A stretch of DNA of 64,000 bases from Ceratothoa steindachneri (taxonomy: Eukaryota; Arthropoda; Malacostraca; Isopoda; Cymothoidae): positions 73,256,920 to 73,320,919 of the forward strand of contig OZ018323.1 of the NCBI GenBank assembly GCA_963969495.1, given 5' to 3'. The translations under genes and the position numbers were made by a program. The notes beneath the pieces are model-generated. The model searched no databases and had not been told where the DNA came from. It saw only the letters and a list, made by a program, of their open reading frames with translations. Position 1 is the first letter of the stretch. The number at the start of each line of letters is the position of its first letter. Shown one piece after another: positions 47,520-59,850 of this stretch.

Positions 47520-47900
47520 AATGTTAAAAGAATTGTTTGGGAAGTTTAGGTTGATGGGGTAAGAATCTGTCTAAAAAGAGAGGTTTGAGAAGTGTATTAA
47601 AAATTGTAATAGGAAGTCTGTTAAAAAGGTTGTATGGGAAGTGTTCGTTGAGGGATTGTTTGGTAAGTTTGTGCAAAAAGAATAGTTTAAGAAGTGCGGG
47701 TTAAAATATTATCAAGAATTTTCTTTCTGCGAATGTCTGATAATTCGGGTTAAAAGAAATGTTTGGGAACAGCGTGTTAAAATTTGTCTGGAATATGTTC
47801 TAAGAAAGATTGTTTTGTAAATTCGAATATAAAGAACTTTTTGAGAAGCGTGTTAAAAAATTATTTAGGGCATCTGGTAAAAGAGTTGAATGAGAATTGT
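47520..47900 (+). repeat. Degenerate ~25-bp minisatellite
   Basis: Repeated variants of 'gttaaaaagattgtttgggaagtg' (for example near 47522, 47546, 47618, 47640, 47755) spaced about 25 to 35 bases. The array is old and irregular. Confidence 0.65.
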
Positions 47901-48413
47901 GTTTGTGTTATCAGCTCTTGCAGCGGAGCATTAGTTGAGCTAAGTACTGTTGTACGTTTTAGACTAATATTTAAAAAACTCGTACATTAATTACACCTTC
48001 TTGGTTCAAATTAAGTATTTATAGTATTACTTAAGTTTGAATTTTATATTAATTATAAATTATTTCTCAAGTTTGAAGACGACGTTATTTACTAAGTTTG
48101 ACTTGAAATACTTTTACTTCTCGTTCATCTCTAACGTTTAGCATAAGTTCTTTTATTAACTATTTTGCTATTTTTTCCTTTGCTTATTTTATTCTATCTC
48201 CACCACAAGAAATTCACTGCTATTTATTTTCAATACCGCTCTCTAAGAATCTAACTAGATAGGCCTATTAGCAGTTAACTCGATGATGAAAGGAGCGTTA
48301 TATCACAAAATAAACTATAGGGTGGTCCAAATAACTTGTCACCTCTTAAACAATACTTGTCAAATTTGTATTTCAATTTGAACTTGATGTTAAAGATGAA
48401 ATTTTCTCTTATA

Positions 48414-49269
48414 TGAGGGGTGGTCAATAAGTTTTGCGAATCGGTAGTGCTAAACAGAGGAAGGGGGATGGCTGTTTGTCGGGGTGTTAGGACAAGTTAT
48501 GACAGCCACACGCTCCTGCCTCGTCTATTTAAGAAGCAGTAGCTGATCGCAGATCGTCAGTCACAATTTTTCAACAATGGAGAAGGTTGAGCACCGCGCA
48601 GTTATCAAATTTTGGACCAATTCAGGTAAGAAGGCAAAGGAGATCCATGAACGCATGGTTGCAGGGTACATCGACACCGCCCTTTCCTATGCAACCATTG
48701 CTCGCTGGAATAGGAAGTTCCAACGAGGACAATGTGGCCCGTGTGGAGAGCATGATCCTCGAAAATCGACGGGTGAAGGTCGAAGAAATCGAGCGAGAAG
48801 TTGGAATATCACATGGAAGTGTTATCAACATCATCCACGACAATTTTGCCACGACCGAGGTCTTTGCCCGTTGGGTTCCTAGAAACCTCACGCCCCATGA
48901 TCAACTTCAACGTCGTCAAAGTCCACAGGGCCAGAGTTGCATAAGATGCCCTGCACGAGTGCGGATTCGAGGAGCTCAACCATCCCCCATGCAGTCCAGA
49001 TTTGGCCCCTAGCGACTACTTTTTTTCCGCTAACTCAAGGCTGCAATGCGTGAACGCCGGTTTGGGGGCGATGAAGATGTCGAGTCGCAGTCCAGGAGTG
49101 GATTGAACAGCAGTCGGGAGATTTCTGGTTGTCGGGAATTCGAAGCCTTAAGGACAAGTGGCGCAAGTGCATTGAAGTCGAGGGTAGTTATATTGAAAAA
49201 TAATAAAACACTTTTCCTCATATCTTGTTTTCTTATATCAGAATTGCAAAACTTATTGACCGCCCCTCG
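48414..49269 (+). mobile_element. Mariner deletion derivative, copy 2
   Basis: 856 bases with the same terminal inverted repeats as copy 1 ('tgaggggtggtcaata' and, from the other end, 'cgaggggcggtcaata') and TA at 48412-48413 and 49270-49271. It shares the internal deletion junction of copy 1 and has a further 58-bp deletion near 48722. Confidence 0.93.
48577..49203 (+). pseudogene. Mariner transposase, internally deleted, sister copy
   Basis: Opens 'MEKVEHRAVIKFWTNSGKKA' at 48577. The 58-bp deletion after 'NRKF' shifts the frame. The helix-turn-helix part follows in the other frame ('NEDNVARVESMILENRRVKV'), then 'VPRNLTPHDQLQR' and the same jump to the C-terminal region as in copy 1, ending at 49203. 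Catalytic residues of the central region are absent. Confidence 0.9.
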
Positions 49270-49642
49270 TATTTTAAGGGTTGTGGAATTGAGATCATCA
49301 CTCTCTGATGCCTTTAGCTCTGGGCGTTTAATCAAAAATATATTTTTATATCTCTATTCTTAACAGCAGGGTATACAAGGATGCGGCAGCCAGTTGCAAA
49401 TTCTCATTTCGTCTATTTCCTTTTGCTTCCCACCAAATGGCCTTTCCAGCTGAACATATTTGTTTCCCCAGTGTGTTTTTGCGTTATTGTTGTTTTCGTT
49501 AAGGTCCGAATGATTCGTCTAAGGAGTTCTAACCACGAACCTGAGTTTTCATACTCGTTTTGGTCCCAGCTCGAGTTTCTATTTATTCTTTACAAACTAG
49601 ATCCCGACAGCCACCAGTATGATGAAGATCTGTTTTTCCCCT

Positions 49643-50930
49643 TTGACGTAGAAAATGCTCCCGACGATATACCTTATATCTATTCTTTGTGGAGATTATT
49701 CTATATTCGATTGCGGGGCAAATCAGATGGTTGAGAATAATAAATAGGCCTGGAGAAGGCTTATTTATCTTCAATATACTTAAGAAGTGGAACGGAGTCT
49801 AAGGATAAATAATATTGCAAACATTAATAAAATAGAATTTTATTAATTAATCTAACAAAACAACGCATGGAAAATATTTACATGACCAGGGATTAAAATA
49901 GGAGATACACATGAAATGAAAAAAAGATCATGGGATAAATTTGACTAAACGGAGGATTAAGATTTGGAGGGATTTAAAATGACAAAACAAACATGAAGGG
50001 AAAGGGTTGGCTAAATCCGTGTTGAAGCACGGAGTTACGTTCGCACAATGTTAAATAGTTAAATGCAATTCGTAGCTTACGTATTTATAAGGTCGTCGTG
50101 CAGAGGAAGGCGATTTGAAGGAATCGCTTCGGTCTGACTGGTGATTTCTTTCCCAAGAGGAGGGTTTTTTTTAGTGGGGTTGTTTTTTAACGAGGGTGGG
50201 AAGGACTGAATTCGAAGAGTAAGAGCAAAGTCAAGCTCAGAAGTACAAGCGATCCTGGAGACAGAATACCGGAGATGTTCTTGATGAACAATTGAGGTTA
50301 TTGGTGTAACCAAGCGTTCTCTTGAGGAACGTTAAAATGGGGGAATTAAATTACCACTGACGTGATATCAGGGGAACGAGAACCGTTTCTTGTTGAACGG
50401 GCTCGAATAACAATGACTGTTCTAAAGTTGTTCTCTTTCTGAACAACAATGATGCCCTGTTGACTTGGCATCTCGAGGGGAAAGAACCTTGGCACTCAAG
50501 GATATTGTCCTCTTCTGGACAATAATGGGGTTCTCGAGGTAGAGTTCCTTGGTGCAAAAGGGAGACTGGATCGGCGTGATCGCTCGCAAAGATAATCGGG
50601 ATTTGATTCAAAGGCGAAATTCTATCGCATAAATAGCCGGAGCCAGCCCCTAGGGGTAGTGGACAATGGGAGACTTCCATGGAATGTCCCGGTAGCGCTT
50701 GGAAAAATCTTATCTTTTCATAAGCCTAATTTAATATGGCCACATCGACACCTCGAGGCAAACGGGGGATTAAAACTTCTTGATTAAACTTGAAGCGGGA
50801 GAAGATTATACTCAGAAATGGTGGGCGATATAGACGCTATTCTACTCTTTCTCGCAAGATGCACGTGAGAAGCATGAGTTTCTATATGTAATAGAAGCGA
50901 GGCACAGCCTCCTTAGGCAATTCTATCACA
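49643..50930 (-). mobile_element. Solo LTR related to the 29.9-36.2 kb gypsy LTR
   Basis: Read on the minus strand it starts TGTGATAG at 50930 and is collinear with the gypsy LTR: a unit with 'gttgttc...gaacaac', 'gagcccgtt' and 'aacggttctc' near 50385-50450, the 'attaataaaa...ttttattaa' block near 49830, and the terminal block with 'ggtatatcgtcg' near 49660. It has one VNTR unit where the complete element has four and six. Similarity is lower than between the two LTRs of the complete element, so it is an older copy or a related subfamily. No internal coding region is seen on either side. Confidence 0.8.
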
Positions 50931-52800
50931 CATTTTTAGTAATTATCTTACCTTCTCGATATCAACGAACCGATAAACGCGATTGGAGGTCGTGGAGGCG
51001 TTTGGAGAAGATATAAGGATAGAGTCTGCTTTTTGGAGTCATGACTGAGAGACATGCTCATGACAATAGTGGCATAATAGAGCGGTTATCTTGGGACATG
51101 ACATGAATTCTTATGGCGATCTTTCCCGATACTTGATTTCTGCTTATTTTTATTAGGTAATTCGCTATTTTGAAGAAAAGAACCCTATTTAGCGAGAAGG
51201 ATATGCTCGCATGACACTTTTAAGGCCGAGGCTGAAACTGCTATAATAATGCCTATATAATGAGTAATAGGTGATTATGGCAGCTTTGATGTATTTCTGG
51301 AAGAGATAATTATAGGTCGTTTTGAGTCCCTCGTTGCATTAAGGTTTCTGATCCTATATCGTAGGATTTCTCTTGTGAAGTATCATCCAATTTGCACACA
51401 ATTTTGGTTTGTACTTATTGCTACTCGAATGAGTGATGGATTTTATTTTTATTTGATTCATTCCATCTTAAAATGAGAAACGATAGAGGTGAAGAGGCAT
51501 GATAAAGTGTGGATAATTTTCCATGTGAGAGTGAAATTAAATAAGGTCTAAATATGAAGAGAAGGTAAGATTTCTAGTTAGTGTGCAATAAATGATATCG
51601 AATTTATTGGGATTTTTCTTTCCTTTTTACTCTTTCTACTTGTCGGTGCATATTTTTACATATGGGATCTCTTGTCTTGGGTATGAATGTGTTATAGAAG
51701 TGTAAATTATCTTTCTAAGCCCCCTTAATTAGTATATAGGAAAGTCGCGATTGCGGTTTTTGAACGCCTTAGTTATTTCTGTGTTCCTGTTCTTAAAAGT
51801 TATCCACTTTTTATTTTCATCCTTTTCTTCTCACCACATTCTCTCTATAGGATGTAAAAATAATCTCATGAATCACATTCACTTAACCTTTTAGCGCAAT
51901 CACATTTATTGAACCATCCATATTTTTAAAAAATTTTCCTGTTCAGGTTATTTACAACGAGGTTACTATTATTTTTGTCATTAAAATATACTTAGAACTA
52001 GAAAAAAGAAGTTTGATTAAAGTGCCTCCGTCTGAATCACTAAAACGCCAAATCACGGTTTTTATTTTCAATTTACGTAGTGACGATTAGGTCAGGTCAG
52101 ATTCAAGCCACAACTTTATCCTTGAGGCGATTTGATATGTCGTTTTAGAAACGCGCATTGCTTAAAAGATCCCTCGTCCCCCCCCCCCCCTTCGTCTCTT
52201 CCCTCTTCCCTAGGAAGGACATTCAAACCAATTCTTCTCCCCACAATTGGAAAAAGAATCCCTCTCAATTGGGTAACTCGTTCGGACGCATCCTTCTCTA
52301 GCGTTGCCCTCGTTTGTAGAGATGACATTTGTAGCTTTTAATGCGAAAACGCTCCCATCGCATATGCTAAGCGAAAGCTTCTCGAAAACCAGTGTGGGAG
52401 AGACGCTTCCGGCGGTTTTTAAGAATAGGACACAGTGACGGTGAGCTACTCATTTGTTTATCTGAAATTCAAATCATTATTATCAGCATGCCTCGGTGCA
52501 GCCTTTCTTAACTCTTTTCTGATCAGTTAAATAATTTTCAAATTGGATTAGTTTGAATTGCATCTAGATCGCACTTTGGGGTTTTACTCTGTTTCAATGG
52601 AAATGGCCGTTTACAAGTGGAGGAAGTACTCTGAAATGTAATTTCTGTTTGACGACTGACGACTGAATTTTATGTCCGGATTTTTTACCAATTTACGACT
52701 TCACTAGATTTGGTCTGCACTTTGAGCTGATTTACACATGTGTCTAGGTGACTAACGGTAGTTTGTTTTCCTACAAGTGAAAAATAAAACAGGAATCTTG
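50931..52800. other. Unassigned DNA
   Basis: No recognisable coding sequence. It holds a C run near 52181-52191, and small open frames there look like chance. Confidence 0.4.
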
Positions 52801-52806
52801 GCTTAA

Positions 52807-55596
52807 CCCTAGAAACACATCGTAGGGAGATTTTCCCCCGAGCGCATGGTGTGGTCACGTGGTTCATAACCATCGAAGCGCGGGAGCACACTTCGCCCCT
52901 CAGTACCTTCGGTGCTTCGTGTGACGTCTTGAAGGGTGGGTGTTCGCTCTCACTCTGGGTTTGGAATTTTCTATCACAGGGGAAAGTTTGTGATTTGGGG
53001 AGAAAATCACTCGACATTATGGTGACTGTGAAAATTTTTACCAGGGTGATATACTCCCTACATTGTGGTCACCATACTATTTTGTGAAATTTTACGTATG
53101 TTTCTCTTCAGGTATTAATTTATTTATTTCAGCAATAACAAAATTATGGCTGGTCTAGGCAAGTGACTCAGTAAAGATGGACTTTCGGACATAATAAACA
53201 GATCAGGGTAACCATTGCAAGATAGTAGGTATTTTGAAGGTGTTGATGATGTTGAATCACATATTGATAATGAAAGTAAATTTAGAGGCAACCTAGAAAT
53301 AGACGAACTATACGATAGTGACGATGACGAAGATTATGTGCCCGGGATTAAACCAGGAAGTAGTGATGAGTTTGAGGGGGATGATGCTCCTCCAATGAAA
53401 AGAAAAAGGAAGATTTTCACGTCCACACCAAGAAAAAGTCCTGCCCCTACCAGTACCTTTGCTGCTTTCCCTGCTAGTACCTCTTCTACTGCCCCTGCCA
53501 CTGGTGGACAGAGAGGAAAACGTCACCTGGGGGCTGATGTTCCACCCGTTGTGGACTTCAACAAAACATCAATTTCCACCCGAAGTAATTTCAGGTGCAG
53601 TTTTCAGCCCCAGCACGTTGCAACCACGAGAAAGTTGTCAAGGAACATCTTAGCAAGACACACTCCAGGGCCAACTTAGAAGGCAAGGGATATAATCGCA
53701 CCTGAAGAGGCAATCAAGCTCTTTATTACTGATTTCATTGTTCGGGAAATCGTCACTTGGACAAACAAACGTATAGAGAGTGTGGAGGAAATTATGGCAA
53801 GTCAAAGTGCCACATACGGTGCTACGGAGCCTAAGGAGATATTAGCACTCCTGGAAGTGCTCATAGTAGCAGGACAGCAGAGGTATAACCATCTCTTCCT
53901 CATTGAGATGCGGTCACTGTAAGTGGATGTCCCCTGTATCGGGCAGCAATGTCCAAGGGTAGGGTTGAGTTTCTCCTATCTTGCTTGAGGTTTGACAACC
54001 CCGAAACTCGTGACGAGAAGCAGAAACAGAATAAATTTTCTCATGTGAGGAAGGTGTGGGACGAGTTTATCGAGAACTGTGTCCCACACGAAAATCTCAC
54101 AGTGGACGAACAACTGTTGGGGTTTAGAGGGAATTTTCCTTTAGGATATATATCCCCAACTAACCTGCCAAATATGTCATTAAGCTTGTCCAGATCTGCG
54201 ATTCTGAGACCAAGTACATGCTTGGTGCCATACCCTACCTTGACAAGCAGGAGGCAAGGCTACGGGATGGGGTGGAATTCGGGCATTACTTCACCAAGAA
54301 CTCAATAGGCCATACCACGGAACAAACAGAAATGTGACAACGAACAACTGGTTAACATCAGTGCCTCTCATCTCCGACCTCCTGAACAACTGTTGAATGA
54401 CCCTTGTTGGCACAGTTCGAGCCAACAAGGCTGAAATTCCACAGGAGATAATTCAAAGGAAACACAACTGCACGGTTCGAGTACCTTCCTATTCACCAAA
54501 GAGATGACGCTTGTGTCGTACGTTGCACAGACATCCCGCACAAAGAAGAAAATGGTGCTGCCCATGCCATCCAAGCACACCCAGTCTACCATTGCACCAA
54601 GTGGTTAAGCCAAATATCATAGAATTTTACAATGCTACAAAAGGAGGGGTCGACACATTCGACTAAATGTGTGCAACGAGTTCATGCTCTAGAAAGATAC
54701 GACGTTGGCCCCTCTGTGTGTGGTATGGCATCCTCAATTCAGGGAGCATCAATGCCTTCATCATCAGCTGCGAGAACCGTGCAAGGGAGGGCATTAGCAT
54801 ACCTAAGAGGAGGGCATTTATGATGAATGTGGGGAGGGCAATCATCACTCCCTGGGTTCAGTCACGCCTGTCATCACCAGTCCTGTCCCGCTAACTACAC
54901 ACCTTGATAACAACAGTTTGTGACCTTCCATCACTGGGCAACGCTGCGGGGTCGCCAGGCAAGTCATTTGCTGATAGCAACTCACCCCTGGTACGCTATT
55001 CTGACTGCCCTAGCAAGTCAGACAGGAAAACCCGGCACCGCTGCAACAGGTGTGCCAAACCAAAGTGTACCCCACCTGCGGTGTCTGCCTGTAAAAGGTA
55101 AGTTTATTTTTCATTGTGTATCTTCATTTTATGTTGAAATAAATGACTATCAGCTTTGGAAAAAGGACGAAAAACAAATGAAAACGAAATATTCAACAAA
55201 AAATATAGCCATTTTTCACGTGTCTTCCATATATATCTTATTGGCAGTAGAGGGCTGTACCTGACTCAGGCGAGGGTTCAATTACCTCAGGACCATTAGA
55301 AAACAGGAGAAGTCTCCAGCTGCAGTAATTTTTTTGGCGAATTTTTTTTCTAAGCACATGTTAAAATTTAGTCTCTTTTAGTCTAGTTCACCATAAAATC
55401 AGTAACAATATTAAGATAAAGTACAAATTAAGGATACTAGGTAGCATTCAAAAGCTAAAGAGTTACTATTTCACTCTATATTTTGTAATAAACCGTAATT
55501 GAAAAATATTATTTCATTTTTGATTTTCCAAAAACGGGTGAAATTCTCCTGGGGTTGTGGTTAGTGTGACTCAAAATGAACGTTGGGGTTCTAGGG
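52807..55596 (+). mobile_element. piggyBac element 1, complete ends
   Basis: 2790 bases bounded by TTAA on both sides (52803-52806 and 55597-55600) with perfect 8-bp terminal inverted repeats CCCTAGAA/TTCTAGGG. TTAA target duplication and CCC...GGG ends are the signature of piggyBac transposons, which excise precisely. The encoded transposase is broken. Confidence 0.93.
53146..55101 (+). pseudogene. piggyBac transposase 1 pseudogene
   Basis: Start at 53146 ('MAGLGK', then a stop), followed by an acidic N-terminus ('ELYDSDDDEDYVPGIKPGSS') and a Ser/Thr/Pro-rich stretch. The transposase core has 'AIKLFITDFIVREIVTWTNK' near 53710, 'MSKGRVEFLLSCLRFDNPET' at 53949, 'ENLTVDEQLLGFRG' near 54090 and, in a shifted frame, 'CDSETKYMLG', which holds the first catalytic Asp. 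The second catalytic Asp lies in a conserved DNWFTS block; here it reads 'NVTTNNWLTSVPL', so the Asp is Asn. The last pair is kept in 'GGVDTFD', followed by a stop. The C-terminal Cys-rich finger ('CPSKSDRKTRHRCNRCAKPK') ends at 55101. Many stops and shifts make it inactive. Confidence 0.9.
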
Positions 55597-55600
55597 TTAA

Positions 55601-55960
55601 TTGATTTTGGAGCCCCGAACAAGGGTATAGTTTGCAAGAGTTTAGTGACATCATACGCATTTCTCCGCTTCCCTCCCAATGCAGGATGGTGGGAGTCTGT
55701 TTAGCTTTAGTCTAGCGAACGATCTCATAGAATGAGGCCACGTCGGTCCACTCCTCTTCTTGGATTTCCCGCTAGACCCCTGTTTGGATACCGTTTACCA
55801 TAGTTAAGTGGTAATTATAGTTAAAAAATACTGAGCAAACTTTAACCAACTTCAGTGGTAATATCCTACAAAGAGAATTTATAGTGATATTGTAGTGATA
55901 AATTTCTCTCCTTTTAGGCTGCAATTCTTATTTCGGGTGACTAATAGTGCAAACTTGTGC
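55601..55960. other. Spacer between piggyBac elements
   Basis: No coding signal. It may include the undetected left end of piggyBac element 2; I found no TTAA plus CCC start there with confidence. Confidence 0.4.
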
Positions 55961-55965
55961 CTGAA

Positions 55966-57750
55966 ATGGCAAGAGAACAAAACCTGAGTGTGCTGGAGAT
56001 TGGGGAAATTCTCTTTAACGACGATAATGCTGATGATGATGCTCCTACTGCCAATCATGCTGTTGCTGTCCCTGCTGCCATCCATGCTGCTGTTGCTGAT
56101 GTTCCTGCTGCTGCTAATCCTGCTGCCACACATGATGCTGCTGCTCCTGCTGCTCGTCAACAACAAAGTCGATGATGTGCATACGATGTGAACTTTTAAC
56201 TCTGCAACAGATAAAAGTCGCTCAAGCTATATATGGCACACAAGGCCACTGATAGCTGCATCAACCAGGAGAGCAGCCCAAAATATTGTGGCATCAATTA
56301 GGCCAGGTCCCAAACAAGCTGCTGCTACTGCTACCACACCTGAAGAGTGTTTTCTCCTGTTTGTGACTGATGTCATTGTGAAGCTGATTATGGAGTTCAC
56401 CAACAAGTTGATTTATAATGTTTCCAGGAGTGACAGGAGACAGACAGGACTGTACAGCACACAACAGCAGAATATATACGTTCTTTGCTACGTTTCCTTA
56501 TATTCAGTGGTTAGAGAAAAGATAACACCACCTGAATACTAATGAGTTGTGGTGCCCTGTGGCAAGGCCTCCTTTCTACAGGGAAGCAATTTCTGAGGTG
56601 CGTTTTTGCTTCTTGATGTACTGCCTCAGGTTTGACGACATACCCACATGTGAGCAGAGGTGGGCCACTGACCAATTCGCCCCAGTCAGAGCTGTGCGGG
56701 ACATGCTTATGGCCTGCTGTGAGGACAACTACACACCTCACGAAAATCTCACAGTAGATGAGCAATTGATAGCTTTTAGGGATAAGTGCTATTTTAGGAT
56801 GTAAATCCATATAAGTCAGCAAAATATGGGCTAAAATTTGTTATGGTGAACGATAAGGAAAGTAACTACACGTTTCAAGGTATTCCCTATCTAGGTAAAC
56901 AAGGCACACCAGCAAGACATGGACTGCAACTCGGTCACATGTTCACCAAAGACTTTAAACACCTCTACCGCCAAACCAACAGAAACATCACCACCGAAAA
57001 CTGGTTCACGTCTGTGACCCTCATACAGGACATGCTCAGTAAAGGGCTGACAGTGGCTGTGATAGTGAGGGCGAACAAGGCAGAAATCCCTGAGGTAATG
57101 AGGCCGAAGGACAGCAGCAAACCTAGCAGCTCAGCATTTCTGTTCTCGAAAGATATGACACTTGTTTCATATATCCCTAGGACACAGACAAGCAAGAGGA
57201 AGGTGTTCCTGCTGTCAAGTATGTACACACGGGCATCAGTGGATAATGTCAGTGGGAAGCCTGAGATCATTGACTTCTATAATGCAACAAAAAGAGGGAT
57301 CGATATGTTTGACCAGATGTGTGCAATTTATAAATGCAGCAGACAGACAAATAGGTTGCCATTGTGTGTGTTCTTTGGGATGCTGAATGCAAGTGTCATA
57401 AATTCGTGGATCATTTACCAGAGTAACACTGAGAGGGTAGGAGTCAACGTCATGCAGAAACGGAAGTACATGCACGAATTGACCCTGCAACTCATAAGGC
57501 CCTCAGCAGAGAAACGACTTAACACTCCAACACATCATCGACAGGTGAAGCTGGTCGTCAGACAGGTGTGCTTCCTCAATTTTTCCTCTGGCAGGACCAA
57601 TGGCAGCTGAAATGAGGGAGCTAATGGTACGGTGCAGCAAGTGTCATTCGAAGGCAGACAAAAAGACACGCTTCAGGTGCACAGCTGCCGCCAACCTGTC
57701 TGCACTAGCCACTACTTTCCTTACTGTTGTGATTGCGTCTGATGCTGACG
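55966..57750 (+). pseudogene. piggyBac transposase 2 pseudogene
   Basis: A different piggyBac subfamily from element 1. Start at 55966 ('MAREQNLSVLEIGEILFNDD'), then a run of Ala/Asp/His codons that is partly a GCTGCT-type repeat and breaks down near 56175. The core reads 'FYREAISEVRFCFLMYCLRF' at 56571, 'HENLTVDEQLIAFRDKCYFR' near 56740, then from 56843 an open frame of 255 codons: 'MVNDKESNYTFQGIPYLGKQ' (first catalytic Asp), 'RNITTENWFTSVTLIQDMLS' (second, here Glu for Asp), 'RGIDMFDQMC' (last pair kept) and 'LPLCVFFGMLNASVINSWII'. A degraded Cys-rich tail ('CSKCHSKADKKTRFRC') follows in another frame. Right-end sequence near 58165-58215 ('ggggaaaattcgatgtaggg') resembles the inverted subterminal region of element 1. 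Confidence 0.88.
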
Positions 57751-58215
57751 TAGGAAATAATATGAAATGTATTTTTTTCGTGTGGGTGTGTTCAAATCTG
57801 TTAGATTTATATAAATAAACCCATTTGGTTCATTTTGTTAGCCATCACAATCTCAAACCAATAAATCGTGAAAAATAATGAAAGGTTTCCATGTCAGTGA
57901 CAGGAGGTTGCAAGGGATAGACACCAATGGAGAAGCTTAGTGTGAGCGGTCATAGGTCATAGTTTATATTGTATCTTAGTAGTCATTTCCAGCGCGTTTC
58001 AAGGCGTTTCATAACAGAAAAACACATTATCTTAAACAATTAGTCATATTTGGTGCATTAAAAAAAGGGTGTTTTTCCCACTCTCTTTCCTACAGTTTGT
58101 GCATCGTCAGTGTCATCGGGAGTCCCTGAAAGGAGAACTTGACATCCTTGGAGGCCTGGGCGAACGTGGGGGAAAATTCGATGTAGGGTTTTTGGTGGGT
58201 TTTTGGTGGGGTGTA

Positions 58216-59625
58216 TTTTTATAATATACTTTTCTTAAAGTAAGTACTGACTTTTATTGGTTTAATTAGCTTTTACATGCCTTATAGTTAGTGTGTACAG
58301 GACAGGATTAATCTATTCGTATATTTACTATTTTGCTTTTATTTTCCAAAATCGGTTATAATATACCTGAGTTCAGTGAGTGTCTAACAGTGAAATATTT
58401 TCAATGCTCAGGTTAATAGTAGCGGTGTTTGTGGATTTTCTACTGTTCTATATGGGTTTTCCTTGGAGGTTTTAGAAGTTTCTTTAACATTCTCCTAATA
58501 GCCCACGTGAATAAAATTTTATAAATGATAATTATTTATTAAAGTTAATGAAAGTCTAATAACTGAAGTTTTTTATATCATAATTTCATCTATATAAATC
58601 TTTTCTTTCTATCTTTTTATTTTCTATTTTACTTGCGGATCCACCAAATAGCATGTTTGGAAGAAAATATTAACCACTCTTTGCTTGCCGAGTTTTATCA
58701 ATACTATTCGTGAGAAGACACTTCTCCACTCAATATAGAAAGATGCTTTTCACAGAAATTCCATAATTAGATGGAATATAAATCTTAAAGAGACCTGATC
58801 GTGTCCGGAAAATTTACGATCTTAGAGGTGCGGTATAAGTGAAAAGGCAGTGACTGAATTTGCAGAAGCTTTCGAGAAGAGTGAAACAAATGCACTGGCA
58901 CCAAATCAAAAAAATATTGCAGGTAACAAAAGTGAGAATTCAGAAATTCAAACTTCATAATCAGGACCCAAAATATGCAGCAGGCTATAATTCAAAAGTA
59001 AGATTACCATACTACTTATGAGTTTGTTCATAAGATCAAATCATAAGTTAGGAACTCCCGGTATATTTCTTATAGAGAAAGCGGACGTCCATGTCTTTAG
59101 CATAGTCAATCACCACAATTACTGCATATGAGAACCTTAAAAAATAAAGAAAAACTAAAGATATGAGAGGAATTCGGAAAAAGTTAAGGTGTATTGATCT
59201 TTCAGAAAGTCTCATTATAGACGCTTTCTTTTTGCTTAACAAATCGTTAATGCTGAAAGTTATATTAAAATGAGAATAAAGCTCTTCAATCCTGAATTGC
59301 AGAGACTATATCTCTTAAAAAACATCTTTTATTTCTGCAGGATGAAGTACACAACATTATAAATTGACTGCACGCCAGTTCTTCAATAATACTTTTCCCG
59401 TGCCCAGCGTGTTAATCTGATCTATCCCCAACTATTTATTTTCTGTGTCGTCATTTCCAAGCAATCGTTTACTAAACGATTGGTTTTATTACTCTGCTTA
59501 ATATAAAATTGGGCTTGATAAAATAGCTTGTGAATGCCTTAGATTAGGAAGAAGTTTTTCTTCTGTTTCCAAAGCTTCCTGTGGTAGTATATTTTGTATA
59601 ATATATTCGTTGAACTACAAGTAAA
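58216..59625. other. Unassigned AT-rich DNA
   Basis: Nothing recognisable. The minus-strand frame at 59048-59242 looks like chance. Confidence 0.4.
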
Positions 59626-59629
59626 CGGA

Positions 59630-59850
59630 ATGGTAAAGTCTGTGAAACTTAAAAGAGCGAGGACTGAAGTCTAAAGAGATGCGTGGTTTGCATTTCTTGG
59701 TATAGTTAATGGATTCTTAGGAATTGACAATGATCCAAACTACAAGCAGCTAGTGGCAAAGCTTCTTAAGAGCTTCAAAGAGTTGCGCTGTCGCATGCTC
59801 TGAAGATGCAATTAAGTGATGTTTGTGAAGTTCCTTGTGACATATTCATT
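59630..59850 (+). pseudogene. Fragment of a repetitive arthropod-type gene family
   Basis: The frame from 59630 gives 'MVKSVKLKRARTEV', a stop, 'RDAWFAFLGIVNGFLGIDND' and 'LVAKLLKSFKELRCRM'. After a shift comes 'MSLKMQLSDVC'. From memory, this resembles a region (AW..F..V...FLGN..D..Y..LV..ML..FK.LGC.MSLK) seen in a very common, probably transposon-linked, predicted protein family of arthropods. I cannot name the family, and the match needs a search. Confidence 0.4.

Noticed and set aside
49381..49734. A 117-residue plus-strand frame with an acidic C-terminus
   Set aside because: Its last third is antisense to the end of the minus-strand solo LTR (49643 onward), and the rest lies where that element's leader would be. 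The frame is most likely chance.
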